A DNA stretch of 64,000 nucleotides from Phoebastria nigripes (lineage: Eukaryota > Chordata > Aves > Procellariiformes > Diomedeidae): NCBI GenBank assembly GCA_035582835.1, contig JAYKAV010000463.1, positions 29,202-93,201 of the forward strand, in the 5' to 3' direction. The notes under the pieces are model-generated. The model was not told the origin of the DNA. It ran no database searches and saw only the letters and a program-made list of their open reading frames with translations. The position numbers were made by a program, and so were the translations under genes. This document shows positions 11,504-25,600 of the stretch, piece after piece; the stretch's first letter is position 1; each line of letters begins with the position of its first letter.

Positions 11504-14500
11504 CTAGGAATATTTTATGCCAAGGAGTAGAACTCAATGTGGTTAAATTACCCAGAGTGCTTCTGGATTTGGCCTTGAAGAAAACCAGCAGAGAACCTGT
11601 TCTGTATCCTGGTTGCTGTACCACGCATGTGAGACCCACCTTGCCCAATGTTTGTCAAACTAAGCATCTGAGGTCCCTCCGCAGCTGGTGGAAAGATATA
11701 AGGAACTGCAAAGGACCATCAATTCGTCCCAGAGCAAGGGCTGCGAGACAGGCTGGATGAGGCATCCCTAGGAAAGTCACTGCCCCAACAAACAGGAGCC
11801 AGGACAAGAGCCCAGCTTTTGCACCAGCACTGCAAGCTCTGCCAGCTCCGCTTGCAATGATGCAGCCTTAGTGCACCTCTGGTGTGAAGCATTCTGGGGG
11901 TAGCCGCATTGCACCCAACCCTCAGGAGCAATGGAGAAAAGCCAGCCTGGAAGCTGCTCTGGTCAGCACAAGCCTGAGCCAGCTCGGAGAACCAAGCTCC
12001 CGCTCTGGCTGACCTCCAACGGCTCATATCCACCAGGGTTACAGCAGCTTCAGCCCTCTTTGAGGCCACCCCTCTATAAAGAGTTAAGGAGGGATTTGAG
12101 CAACCCAGAGAAACAGACAGGTTCCCTTCAGCAGCGCAGAGAAACTGGCAGGCTTTGGGCTCGTCTTGCCTCTCTGAAGGTGTGTTTCCACTTTACTAAG
12201 ACCCTAATGATTTACATATGGAGAGCCCTGGTTCCTGAGAGAGCCCAGGGCTTTATTGATGCTACTCACACTATTATTTCTGCTGTTTCCATAAACCCCG
12301 TGTACCCAGAGTAACAGCAATTCCCAGTCTGTGCAACTCAGTGATGTTGATGTCATTCTTGCACAGGAGGAGTCTGCAGCTCCCTTCACCCTGAGCAGGA
12401 ACAAATTACCAACTCTCACGTTCCTCTTGCTCAGCACCGCAAGTCTCACCTGCAGTCACCTGCAGTCAACCACCTCTTGCATCCTTTATCGTCAGTACAA
12501 ATCAGAAAATACGAAAACTGACTGCCTTGCAGCAAAAAGGATAGCAGACCCCCCCTGGCACTGAAGAAGCAGCCCCAGCCCCTCCAGAAGCCTCTGTTCC
12601 TATTTTGCAAATGGCTCATCTATGGCTATTGGAAACAGCCTTCTTGGTAATAAAGCAGTTTCCAGAAAGCTGTTCCTTTAAAGTAACAGCTGCATTATTC
12701 AAGGTAATTTTTCTTTAACTCAGAAGTCAAAGACCTGTGGGTATTTACATTTTAACATCTACTCTTTTCTCCTTCTCCCCATCTAGCAAAAACTCCCACG
12801 GGGCAAACTCAACCATGAAAAACAGCGAAGCTACTTTTCATAGAGACCATTTGTAACTAAAAAGTACCCAATTAAGAGTTTGCTTTAACGGGTCCAAAAA
12901 GGGCAAATGTGTCATTGGCCTCATCAAAATCTGTGGTCTTCTTCCAGCGTTTGCTATGCACTGCAGAGGTGCTCCCAGTTTGTCTGTATTCAGATCGCAC
13001 TGATTTATTAACAGCTCATCAACCACTTTGTTTGAGACTACACAGAATTCTGCAACTCCCCAGCACTTCATTCCCTTTCCTCATTGTGTCTTTTCTGATA
13101 TAGCTTGTGCTTCATTAAACACAAGCACTTCAGTGATTAAAGGTAGAAGCTGCCAGGTGGATCTACAGAGCCCACAAGCTTCCTGGATGCTGCCTGCAGG
13201 GTGGAGCTGTCATGAACCACCTGGGTCCATCACAGGAAGCCCAGAGCCTGGTGGGGCCAAGATGCACCAGAAGCCTCCCCGCAGGCAGAAGGATGAAAAT
13301 CCTGCTTTGAAGGTTGGGTTTTGTCCAGGGAGGCTGGAGGGATCTCTGCTCAGAGCGGGCTGGCCCCATGGAGAGGGAAAGGCGCTCCAGACAGCGCTGA
13401 AAGCAACAGGTTCAGCAGCAGGACACGCAGGCAGGGCTACCCGAGGAAGCTTGGAACCTGCCTGCCTGCAACAACCAATGCATTGCAGCTTTCCAGTGTC
13501 CACTGGCCCCCCTGCTCTGCCCTCTGCCAGTTCTTCCTGAAGGACCTGTTCAGTAGGTAGGCAAAAGTCCAAGCTCAACCACCAACTATGTTGAGCTACA
13601 GAAAAACAAAAGCTATGATCTCCCTTAACATGTAGCCCTATCAAATTTATACTACTTCTTTTCTACTTCAGCATTACCCATCAAAGAGGTCTGTGACTCT
13701 CTACAGTTGGCTACAGATGCCACAAACAATTTCTGGTGTCATGCCAGACGGCCAGCTGGCGGGAACCATCTCTTTATCTGTTGTCATATCAGCTTGGGAG
13801 TGGTTAACCCAGAGCGTGGAGTGGCGAGACAGTTGGCTGCTACCAGAATAGGGATTCTTGGAAAATTCAGGCTGTGAGTAGGCAGTGCTCTCTCCTCAGT
13901 GGATCTGAAATATATAGTACTTGCTATGAATGCTGTCATGGGGCTTTTGTGCTTGCCACAGAGCAAGAGTCAAGTGAAAAGGTCAAGTCTGAATGCAAGT
14001 CTGTGGAAGGAGAGGAAACAGCAACAGCGAATGCAGGGGAGCAGGCGTGCTCCTACCCCACCATGTTGTTCTCTCTCCCATGCAGAAGCTCTTCTGCTGA
14101 CGCACAGCACGAACCAGGCTCCTTGCTTATCACTTAGGTTAAAAAAAGGGAATGGGTGCTAAGAAGGAGCAGNAGAACAGAGGCTGGGAAATGATGGAAG
14201 AGGGGAATGGAGAGAGAGATCCATGAGGGTAAGTGCTTCCATGTAGGTAGCATTAACAACAACAACAACAAAATCAAACAGAGCAGCAAAACGTGCTTTC
14301 TCTGACTTGCTACTCCCCCATCCCTCAAAGGCATCTGAGGCAAAACCAGTGTCTACACCTTTCCTTGGAAACCATGTCACAGTGTATTTCAGCAATCAAC
14401 ACCATTACCATATAATAGCAGGAACTATGGGAACAATTCCCTCTCCTCCAGGCAAAAACACTTTGGGAAAAGTTCTCCCTGATAAAATATTTCTGTTTGC

Positions 14501-17500
14501 TTAACACACACCNGCTCACACAGCAATGCAAACTTGGTCGAGTTGTTTGCATGACCAACTCTGCAGAAAGGCACAGTTAGTCCCTTCTGGTTTTCCCCTC
14601 TACTCTATACAAATCAAGTCACTTGATGGGTCTCTGGGGAAGGTAGAGAGGACGATGTTCCTGGGAAGCTGGGGAAGGAGAAAAGTAACGTTGTGCTTTG
14701 CTAAGTGATTTCTAAATTTTTTTTTTAGTAAACTGTCTGTCTGAATTAAACTTTTAACTGTACTTGGTTATTCAATGCTGCTAGCTGAGAAAGTTAATTT
14801 ATTCATGTGCTAGTGTTTAGTGCTGCTAGCTGGTTATTTCCATTGCAAAATTATCTATTGATAGGGATCGCAGAGCTTCTGTAGGAGTACTTTTTATTGG
14901 CATTAAATCTAGATCAGTTGATTCTATCGAGTTTGTCTGGTTTTCCACCCACTTTCCCTGCACTGGAGCCTCAGCCTATGCCCTTGTAACAGAGCAGCAC
15001 CCACTACCAGTATCGTTCCACACAGCTCACCCCCTTGTTTTGGCCTGCCTGATGTAATACTTAGATTTCCTCTAAATGATGGACAACTAAAGAGCTAAGT
15101 AAGTACAATTACTTACATGCTGCCTTATAGACCTCTAATTGCGAGATGTGGAAAAATACACCATTACTTTTAGACCCCAGCCTCATTAAACGATAAGCCT
15201 GCCAATTTTAAGACCCTGAAGACTTAAAACAACACAGTGCCCCAAGGAAAAACCACAACAAAAATCTACAGTTTACCACAGCCTGTTTTGTGCTTCTGGA
15301 AGAGGAAAGACAGCTTCTCACCACACACGTGGGAAACACAGGTTCAGCAAAGATTTGGCAATTACGGCTATCACATACGACTTTGTCCCATTGCTAAACA
15401 TGAGGACTCCTCATTGCACAGGATACATAGATCTGTGTTTCCTAACAGAACCTGCTGTGCTGACAGTAAGTTGTTTTGCTTGTCTGTCTGCCACTCAGTC
15501 CCAACTCTTTATATGTTCTTTAGAAAAGGCTGGCTGCTCTTTTCTAGTTGCCTCCAGTACATTGGTGATCCCCATAATTGCAGTAAATATCTAACATTAA
15601 TTCCTGCATGTCAATGTCCCAGAGATATGTCAAGGTAAAGGAATTCTGTGTCTCTGCTCTCTGGCAAGAGAGGCAAGCAACTTCTGCACGGTCATGCAAG
15701 AAGACAGCAGCACAAGAGAGAAGTGAACCTGGCTCCTCTGCATCCCCAACTAATCTGAACTGCTTTACAATAACTTTTGAATGGAAATTGTTCTGGTGGA
15801 GGCCTGAAAAGAAAAATCTCTCAGCAAATCCTTGGGTACATCCCAAACTACTCTGTCCTGCCAGTCAGAGGATTTGCAGCCCTGTTAAAGCACGGAAGTG
15901 TTTAGAAAGCCCAGGGATAGTCAGCCATGGAAATTCTCAAGCCTGATTGCTTATATGTTAAGTATTTAAATTCTCTGACTTTATATGTTAAGTATTTAAA
16001 TTCTCTGACTTTAAGAGATGGGAGTATCCATGTTTGCCAAGGACTTAATGCACCATAAAGGAGGGGGGTCAAGATAAAAATTTAAAAACTTAATTATTTA
16101 AAAAACCCACAAACCCTGGTATGTAGAGTTTACTCACTTCTAATTCGGGGCAATCTAGAGTTTAACAGCTTCGTTCTGACTCATGTGAGAGTTTAAAATA
16201 ATACCACTACTGTGGTGGAGAGAGGGTTAACCTTTACCTCCAAACTACTGCATAACATAAAAATCAGGCCCAAAGGGCCAGAACTTGTGTACATTGGCAA
16301 GGAGCAGCACCATAAAAGAGGGTGGAAGTTTCCTGTTAGACAGGGAGGCAGGAGAAACTGCACCGTGCTGCAGAAAAGCTCCCATTAACAGCTCAAAATA
16401 TTTCTCCATTTCCTTCACCTCTCCACCAAGCTGCTTGCAGACTCTCGTCTGCGAGCTCCGCCTGTAAATCACCCCCTCAAGTCAATTCCCCCTACGTCAA
16501 AGTCTTCACCACCAAAGTCACAGCTTGTCATATCAGCAAGATCATTTCAAGGAGAGCTGCAGACCTACCTCCTGGACTTTGCTGTGGTCTCTTCCCCTTG
16601 CGGAGCTCTTTAGGATGCTTTGTCCCAGAAGATCAACACAGGCACGGCTGGCTTGGTGGTTAAACAAAGTCCTGGTGTCTGCTCCATGCTGCCGGTGCCC
16701 ACAGCCTTCAGCTTTATCGGTGTTTCAAGCGCGTATGAAGTCGGATGTACGGAAGTAGCAGGGACGACATTATTGCTTGCACAGATTACGAAATAAAAGT
16801 GTAACATGTTAGCTGAAAAACAGTGAGTATGGAGGCTTTGTGTGATAAGCTGTGGAAGCCATTATCTGTATAATAAGCATATATTTTTGTTTACTTGCAT
16901 AGCATTTCTAAGTGCCAAGAAGATGGGGGAACAAAAGACNGTAAAAAGAACAGATCACATCAAAGCAACCTAATTTCCCTCTACGGCAGGGTGAAGAGGA
17001 CTTGTGGAGAGGCAGGAAAGCGCCCAGATGTGACAAGCCTCTGTCAAAAGCCTCACGAAGTTCAAGACTCGCACGGTATTTCAGGTCCCGAGACTTCAGG
17101 TCTCGGAGGCCTTGCTCCCTCCACAGATAAAATAGCTCTGCCACCAAGCCAAGGCCAGAAATTTGGGCTATTGGTATGTCCCCCACAGTCCTGGTGATAC
17201 TTTCTGAAACTATGTAGACACGATGATCTGCATTGCAAGCTCACCTATACCTACATACCTCGTATGGTATACAATGTGTCTTATATGGCAAGAAATATAT
17301 TTTCGTGCTATTATACCTAAGCTTTGTGTGTGTAATGGTTACAAAGGAATTTGAGGAACTAAACATTGTACTATTTGCATGTACCACAAACAAATACCAC
17401 CGTATTTTCCCTTGAGGAAAGCACAGCAGCAGTACTCCTAAGGCATATGTAGCACTCTTCTCTTCTCCATCCACATTTTGACCAAAGTATTGTGCACACC

Positions 17501-19318
17501 AGCCTCCCCTTCATCAGCAGCCTTCCAGCTCATATGGATTTATAAACTGCACATCTCTGTACTATGGAGCTTATTATTTGCGCTCCATTCTTCAGTGTGG
17601 CAGGAGCAGGCTGAATCTCATAAGCTCCAAAGAGAGGTCTGGGTGCTGCAGATCCACGGGATCCTGCAGTCCTGCCTTAGCTCAATGGGCCCAGCACGGC
17701 GAATTCATACAAAAATAACAGTTTCTGAATTCCCCGCTTAATATTTGGCACTCTCTGTATGCATAAGATGTGATGTGGCATGACAGTAGCTGGGTCAACT
17801 TTACCCCTTTTCAGCGTGATGGGGGGGGATACAGTGGGCAATGGTATCAAATGTTATTAATTGATAAAAAAATTAAGAACATAGAAATATAGAGATTATG
17901 AGAATTTCCTGTGAGACAAAAGGTCCCAGGACATACAAAATTGGAAAAGGTCTGCAGACAGCTGTGCATCTTTTGCATAAACTTTAGGGTGCCAACTTGT
18001 CCTTGCCTGAAAAGCAAGCATGCAGAAAGAACCCCCCATCAAACAACAATGCACCACAAAAATGCACGCAGGCCAACTGCGCTCCGCAACATCAATCCAA
18101 AAGGAAAAGGTCTTTGATTAACACCAGGGAATCCTGCCAGGGCCAGCGGCTAGCTTCCTGATGCACCACACAAGCCACACTGCAGTTAGACAATACAACA
18201 GAGCATGAGGATGTGTGGGTCTCCGACGGGCTGCTATGTATCCTGTCATCTGCTTAATGATGCATCTGTCTGAGCATGATGCGATTAGAGAACTCCCCTT
18301 TCTTCACAGTTGTCCGTCTTGTACTCAAAGCAGAGGGAACTACGCGTTGCACTTGTGTCATGTTGCAAATCCTGGTGAAGCCTTCTTCATTTTTAAGTTT
18401 TTCAATGAGAGGTCTGATGAGGCTTGACTTGTCGACAGAGTTATGCAAAACTTATCTCCCTTACTGGATTCGGCGCCCTGCAGTTTATGTTGCAGAAATG
18501 AGCTTTTTGTGACTCATCTGCTGTGTCTCTTAGTTCCTTTATCGGTATTTCCTGGGAGACCTCAAAAGCTGGAGTCACCGTATGACTCCTGACACCTTTC
18601 TGTAGCTGTAACAGCTATGCAAACAGCGTAAGCTCCTGCTAGAGTCCTCTTAAGCATCATCTGTTAGTGAGACCAAACTCGCTTCATCAGCATGCATCAG
18701 TACAGCCCATGCTCCTTACCCACTTCCTACCTGAAGTCACTTTGTCGCATAGGTACACAGTAACCAAGACTAACGGCTGAGCAGGTACATCAGCACCTCT
18801 CTGGTGCTCCACTCTTAGCTCTGACCAACAGCTAACGCGTTTCCAAAATCCCTTCATCGTCCTTGCCTGAAATTTTTCTGCTGAAGTCTGAAAAGACTCT
18901 GTTTCTGTCCTGTTAGTGGACATAAAGCTTCTTGAAATCATACTGTACGCTGTGGACACCTGCTGAGGCCCTCAGCCATATCTGGCCAGGCTAAACAGCT
19001 GCTGGGCTGACAAAATCCACATGATCAACAATCTCTGGATTTACCTGTTTGTTCTCCACCAACGTTTCAACATTTTCTGGGCTTCCCTGAATCCTATACA
19101 TCAGCACTCACCAGTTTCTTTATACCTAATGATAGCCCACGGCTTTGACCCTTTGTGCTTTTTTCACTTTACCTTTGGTTAATTCTTCCCAGCTCAGCTG
19201 GACTACTTCTAAAGAATTTCAGAGATCTAGTCTCAGCCACCAAGGCATTTTTAAGATGATCACAGCCAGCCTGTTGACTCACTAGAATAATTTGCACATA
19301 TTAGGCCAGAAAATAGCA
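11504..19318. other. Presumed GCNT4 intron, no supported gene
   Basis: No open frame here has recognisable domains or neighbours that would support a gene. A perfect 30-bp tandem duplication (15951-16010) is listed separately. Composition is otherwise ordinary for avian noncoding DNA. Confidence 0.35.
15951..16010. repeat. Perfect 30-bp tandem duplication
   Basis: Two identical head-to-tail units of 30 bp (15951-15980 and 15981-16010), each running from TTATATGTTA to TTCTCTGACT, followed by three bases of a third unit. The identity suggests a recent duplication or a small variable tandem repeat. Confidence 0.95.
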
Positions 19319-19890
19319 TGCCGTGGTTTAACCCCAGCCAGCAACTAAGCACCACACAGCTGCTCACTCACTCCCCCCTGGTGGGATGGGGGAGAGAATC
19401 GGAAGAGTAAAAGTGAGAAAACTCGTGGGTTGAGATAAAGACAGTTTAATAGGGAAAGCAAAAGCCACGCACGCAAGCAAAGCAAAACAAGGAATTCATT
19501 CACTCCTTCCCATCGGCAGGCAGGTGTTCAGCCATCTCCAGGACAGCAGGGCTCCATCATGCGTAACGGTTACTTGGGAAGACAAACGCCATCATTCCGA
19601 ACGTCCCCCCTTCCTTCTTCTTCCCCCAGCTTTATATACTGAGCATGACGTCACATGGTATGGAATACCCCGTTGGCCAGTTGGGTTAGCTGTCCTGGCT
19701 ATGCTCCCTCCCAGCTTCTTGTGCACCTGGCAGAGCATGGGAAGCTGAAAAGACCTTGACTAGTAGACTACTTAGCAACAACTAAAAACATCAGTGTGTT
19801 ATCAACATTCTTCTCATACTAAATCCAAAACCTAGCACTATACCAACTACTAGGAAAAAAATTAACTCTATCCCAGCTGAAACCAGGACA
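19319..19890 (-). mobile_element. LTR of the same ERVK-like family (solo copy 2)
   Basis: Reverse-oriented relative of the 4573 copy. It begins TGCCGTGGTTTAACCCC on the plus strand and ends AAACCAGGACA. The reverse complements of the shared landmarks are present: GGGATGGGGGAGAG, CTCGTGGGTTGAGATAAA, TTTATATA, TGACGTCA (19646-19653) and the GTATGGAATACCCC block. Flanking hexamers ATAGCA and ACAGTA match at four of six positions, possibly a decayed target duplication. No internal retroviral sequence is attached. Confidence 0.88.
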
Positions 19891-21479
19891 ACAGTATAGG
19901 TTATCATCCACAAAATCTATAAAACCCGGTACACAAGTGGTTCTCAGTGTCTGGTCCCCTTTCTTGCATCCCCAGCATAATCCCAGCACAAGGGTTGTGC
20001 CAACACAAGCAATTAAAACCTAAATGTATCCCTTATCACCATTACTGCTTTTAAAAATGTTGCAGTCCTTAAGAATTGCTCCTTTATATGAATCATGTGT
20101 CAAAAAGCATTAGCTAGGGTTGTTAGTGATCTTTAAATGCCTTTACAGCTGGGCAGCGTACACAAAAATACACAAGAACTGGACCAAAACCCATCAGTAT
20201 CAGATATGTAAGACCAAAAACCACAGGTGCACAAATATAGTAGCATTTCACTTCCCTTTCTATGACCATCTCGGAAAAGCTACATGCATGGAGGGACAGG
20301 CACATCACATCACATCACATCCATAGGGCCCATCCAGCCCAGGATGTTGTCTCAGAGTATCCAAAAGCAGATTCTTGGAAAGAGGAGAAAGAGCAGAAGG
20401 AGAACAAGTACGCTCCAACATCTTCACCACATGTTCTTCTTTCAGTTTCCGTTCCCTTACAGCTCAGCAGTTTCCAACGCCAGGGTTTACAACTTTCTAC
20501 TTCTCATGAAATTTCCATTTCTTCCATCCAGTTGCTTCTGAACCCACGTAAGTGTTCTGACAACCAGTAGACCGGAGCGGGGACAAAACACTCTACAGCT
20601 GACCCGAGTACTGTGTAAAAACCCACTTTCTCTTACTTGTTTTCAATCTTTTGCCTTCCAGCGTCACTTGACTGTTGTAGTTCTTGGTCTGAAAGAGAGC
20701 AAGCAGTTCCTTCCTGTTCACCACCTCCACTCCAGTTGCAAGTTTGTCTACCGTATCTACCCCTCAGCTGTTTCTCTCCCAGGCTATCAAATGCAAAAAG
20801 ATTATTATTAAGGAAGTTTATTTCTTTTAAAAGGTTACTATTAAGGAAGTTTGCCTAACTCAAAATGAAACAGGCTGGTTTATGGACTAGATCTTTGGAA
20901 CAAGTCAGAGGATGTTCAGTTTAGCAGATCCTCAGAGGGGACACAGTGGACGAGTTAACCTCAAGGGCAGTTCTCCTTAAGGTCTCCTTCTACAGGCCTT
21001 ACTCTGATACTAGTAAGTCTGTTCACCCCATAATGAGAGAGAAGCTGCTACTGTCTCTCCTCGAGGGAAAAACCCATTTTTTTCTGACAGATCCTTGCTG
21101 TTCTGTAACTTTTTGTTTCCTCACAAGGAAAAAGAGCCTCTTTCCATACTAAAGAAATGAGTAAGTGCACTTGGCAAATTAAACACAGCTACAGACTAAC
21201 GCATACGTTTTTAGCAATTTACTGAGAGACAAAAAAAAAACCAAACACAAGAGACTTCAGCCAACATCACAACAAACCCGGCTCCTGTTACCAAGCCACA
21301 CGTTAAGTTGCTGTAACTGTTGCGCCTCAATAAAAGCTTATGAGGCTGCAACAGCTGGGCACATCTACTGCGCGCCGGGCTGCAGGCAGGTGTGCGCCCT
21401 GACTTCAAACGCCTGCAGCCTCTTAACCGCTGCCTCTTTCTGTTCCCGAGACGTAAAATCCCCCCGTAATTAACTTTTA
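19891..21479. other. Noncoding stretch before the CpG island
   Basis: AT-rich sequence with a short CACAT/ATCAC simple repeat at about 20301-20321. No gene or recognisable transposon was identified. Confidence 0.35.
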
Positions 21480-22600
21480 AGGCGCACGGCGCCGTCTTAC
21501 CGGAGGTCCCCTGCAGCACCCACCGGCACCGGCACCGGCACCGACCCTCCTGCTCCTCCGACGCCGACGCCGGCCGCCCCCAGCGCCGCGCCGCGCCCTG
21601 CCCTGCCCAGCCCTCCCGCCCCCGCGCAGCGCCGTCCCGCGCACCCGCCGCGCGCCCGTGGAGCCACGCAGCTGCCGCCCCTTCCTCCTCCTCCTCCTCC
21701 TTCCTCCTCCTCCTCCCCAAACTCTGCTGCCGCGGCCGAGACTCCAAGTTTGCGCCTATGGCGGAGCCGACGGGAGGAGGTGGGAGCTGCTGCGGCCCCA
21801 GCGCGCCGCTCCGCGCGAAAAGTTAGGGCCCTGCTCCGTGGGCCGGGCCGGGCCGGGCCGGGCCGGGCCCGGCTGCCGCTGTCCCGGGACGTGCCCGCCG
21901 GCAGCGCACTCACCGCGGCGGAGCGGAGCGCGGCCGTCCCAGGCCGGCCGCACCTCTGCTCGGAGGCGTGTGTGTGTGTGTGTGTGTGTATGATGTGTGC
22001 ACGGACATGTGTGCGACACGGCACCCCATGACGTGGAGGAAAAAGGAGGGGCCGCCGCCCGCCCCGCAACCTGGCGGGCAGGAGGAGGAGGAGGAGGAGG
22101 AGGGAGCAGCGGCGAGGTCGCCGGGAGCGGAGCGGGCGCAGCCGCCCCTGCCCAGGAGCCGGCACCTGGGCTCGGGAGGAGCGCGGAGCCCGCTGCCCCT
22201 CCCGCAAACGCGGCGCGGACCTGCCCCGCTGCTGCCCCTGAGGAGGCGGGCGGCCGAGGCGGGGGCGCAGGTCTACGCCGCGGCTTTGCAAACGCTGCGG
22301 CCGGGAGGGAGCCCGCTCGGGGGGACGACAGGACGCGGCTGGGCAGGCCCCCGGTGGCGCCGGCCCGGCTGCGGGAGCGGCCGAGGCGCAACCGCCTCCG
22401 GGGACGGGCCCCCGCGCGGCCGCCCCGCCCGCGGCCCGGGCTCCTCGCCCTCCCCCTCGGGGCGGTGGCGGCGGCCTCTGCTCGGCTGCCCGGGGAAAGG
22501 ACAGACGTGCAGAGGGCCGGCCTGCAGCCGCCCCGGGGCGAGCAGCCGGTGGGCGCGGGGGGCCGGCGGTGGCTGCTGTTTTGAACTAATAAGCTGCGGT
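21480..22600 (-). promoter_or_regulatory. CpG island, probable GCNT4 promoter and first exon
   Basis: About 1.1 kb of very GC-rich, CpG-dense sequence stands out sharply from AT-rich flanks. It contains a (CACCGG)n run (21521-21543), a TCC tract (21682-21716), tandem GGGCC units (about 21839-21869), a GT run (about 21969-21989) and a GAG tract (about 22078-22103). Long open frames across it on both strands follow from the near absence of stop codons in such composition and are not called as genes. On the minus strand it holds a consensus splice donor at 21501/21500. Because GCNT4 is the next gene downstream on that strand and its coding exon begins with an acceptor, this is the best candidate GCNT4 promoter. 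A plus-strand or bidirectional transcript cannot be excluded. Confidence 0.65.
21496..21505 (-). other. Candidate splice donor of the noncoding first GCNT4 exon
   Basis: On the minus strand the sequence reads ACCTCCG then GTAAGACGG, a near-consensus donor with the last exon base at 21501. Joined to the acceptor at 3167, it predicts an 18.3-kb first intron and a 5' UTR that ends one base before the ATG. This is inference from two splice signals on one strand; no transcript was seen. Confidence 0.5.
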
Positions 22601-25600
22601 CTGGCTTCAAACCTCTGCTAATAGTGAAATAACCTGTCCTTGCGCGGGAATACTGCAGTTCCCCAACGACTTCCAGACAAACGCCAGTGTTTTGAGGTCA
22701 GGCTGAGCCGCCAGGCTCTGCTCTCCAAGGGTCTGCACACCTGGTGCACGGCTTCGTGGGAAATTTGGATGCCGCCGCCAGAGCAGAGAACATCTGCCTG
22801 CCTCCGTAGCGCAGACCTTGCAGCCGGGCACGGCTGCGACAGCTCGGCCGAAAGTTGCCAATTGCTTAAGCCACTGTAACCGAGTTACATGTAACCGTAT
22901 GCCTGAGCTCCTTCCACAGAAACTTAAGTAAAATCAAAAGGACACAGCTGCTGGACAACTCACCTGTGGGCTACTCTGCTGTAATAGCATTGGTGTAAGT
23001 GGTAAAATTTTCTCCCAGAGATGAAGCCAAAGCCTTAGCAACAACAGCCCCTCTCCCCCGCCCCAACAAACAACAACAACAAAAAAACCTAACCCCAGAA
23101 AACATATATATATGAAAAACTTAAGAGTTCTTTGAATCCTGTTCCATTTTCAAAATGTTTTACTCCCTTCCTGTGTCATGTTTAAGCTTCTTTTCTTGAA
23201 ATGGCCAGAAACATAATCGTTCAAATTCCAGATCATCTTTATGATTTCCTACACGACTGGTTACTTGACTACCAGGGACCAGAAAAAGGGCCTGAATCTT
23301 ATATAAGCAGCTGTTCATTGTCTCGATCATTTAAATAGGGTGTTTTTCTCCAGCTAACATTAAGGTTTAAAAACCAGAAAAAGAAGTCTTTGCCTCTGTG
23401 TCATAATGACAAAACACTTGCCAACAGCAACTGCTTCAAGAATTTATTCAGATTCCTATGGCAACATTACTCTGGTATCCCCTTTGCCTCCCCCCCTCCT
23501 TAGTTGCATTCCCACCGTCAAAAACCCAAGGTGTATTTGCGCCTTACAGTACTTTAACACCTTTCCAAAGCTGGCCTTCATTCCCACGTTTCTCTTACCT
23601 TAACTGCTCTTGCTCATTATAGTTCAGCTTTGCCTGGAAAGAAGGTGCAATGTTTTGTGCTGATCCTCTGCCTAGAGTGAATTTAGCTCTATCCGCATCT
23701 TTGTCTTTCTTTCTTTTCTCTTTTCCCCGCATCTCCCCTGCTTATACCTTTTCACAACCTCTGGCCTGTGTTACTCAGGAGGTCAGCTTAAAACGTTGGT
23801 CCCTGCTGGCCTTAAAATCTATGAATCTTGTGTTGTATTGTCTGCCTCCCAGCTGCTTATCTTCCTTCTCACTCTCATTCTTTTGTTTTGTGCCTCACAT
23901 TCTTCCTCACTGGTATTAATCTTCCCACTGATTTTTTTAACGCCATCTCGGCAATAAATAAATAAATAAATAAATGGAAATACAAATCTGAATTCGTGGC
24001 TTTTGTTCACTGCATCATCTCTTTCTCCTCTTATTCCCCATCTGAATATTAACAGCAGGCAGAACGCCAGGGGGTTTGTATTCTTTGCATTTTATGTCCT
24101 TTTTACTTTAGCCTGCACCGCACAAAATACGCGCTAACTCACAGCCTAGGAGTGGAGAAGGGGTTTACTAAATAGAAGAACTGAATCACGAAAGGAGCAG
24201 AAGGGGCTGGGAGGACTAATTGTTGCTGCTTGCCCCTTGTGAGCAGCAGCTTTATTACTCTGCTGTAGTTAGGATCACTAATAACTGCCTATCTTTGACC
24301 TGTGATAACAGCTTATATTTTAATGCAAAAGTACACTTAGAAAGCATAAATTTAAATAGAGAAAACACAACATCTTATTCATGACAGTATGACTTTTTGC
24401 CATCTCTTAATGGATCTTTACATTAAGAAAAAGACTCCAGTAGGGACAACAGGGAAAATTCACAGTTGTAAGAAGATTTGGGAAGCAGAGTNCTACATTT
24501 GTTAGTCACATCAACACATACGTTGTCAAGCTAACACCTTTCCAAGATGCTTATACACAATACCGATATTGAAAAAAAACCCTGCAGCTTACTTTTGCAT
24601 ACAGCATCAGTAAGAGACAGTGGTTTTCATCTAACACTTTACATTTTTACCTCTTTGCCCAGCTTGAATCAATCAGATTTTTTTGTCACTGTATCTTAGG
24701 ATTGCTTTAGGTCATGTAATCACATTAATATAATGGACTAAAAGTATTACTGTCAAGCCCTCCCAGTTTTTATACATTAATTTTATTAGACAACTTGTAA
24801 CAAAGAAAAAATGTCAAATGTATAAGTAATTCAGTAGCCATTTTAACAGTCAAAAGTCTTTCACTTTCCAGTGAAAGTGTAGTATTTGAATGAACATTTC
24901 CTTTAAACCAATATGCCTTCAGGTTTGTTTTGCTGCAGCAGCTGTGAGACCGCTCCATTTTCTTTCTGTGTGGAAAGTGACCTTTACTAAATACCTGTCA
25001 CTCAGTAGCCTTTAACTTTTTTGGCTTCCAGGCAGTTGCACTTCTTTATCCTTACAGCCCATCAGCCTATGATTGCTTATGCATCCTAGGACATAGTATT
25101 AGCTCCCTGCACATCAGACCCCTCTCTCTTCCCTAAACCACCTTCTATTTAAGACACTAATCAAATCTCTGCAGAACAGCTCTTCACACTCCAAATAGCT
25201 AGCTGAGGTTGTTATGTATTGACAGGAGATATTTCTCGTCCCATTCACTGGAGTTAGGAGTAGCAGGTGTTATTATTTCATCTCTTCTTATAATCCAGAG
25301 AACGAAAGAGCAAGAATGCCATTTGAATGCAGATAACTCCCATGACAGTCAAATGTGTTATATATATGCTACTGAGGCAGATTCACACATTGTAAAATTA
25401 AAACAAATAGAAATCCTCCAGAGATCGGGGTGAGTATCTAAGATGTTGTTAGATTGAAAAATTCGTGTTCCACAAACACACTAACTGCATTTCTTGCCAT
25501 ATGCCAGCACATTTTTTGCCTATCAGAAAGACTTGGCTGGAACATGAATGGAACTTCCCTGAGCACTTCAAATGGCTAAGGTTCCTCTTTTAACCTCTCC

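Noticed and set aside
21497..22621. Several long overlapping open frames (up to 284 codons) on both strands
   Set aside because: They coincide with the CpG island, overlap in several frames, consist mostly of Pro/Arg/Ala/Gly and follow from the lack of TAA/TAG/TGA in GC-rich sequence.
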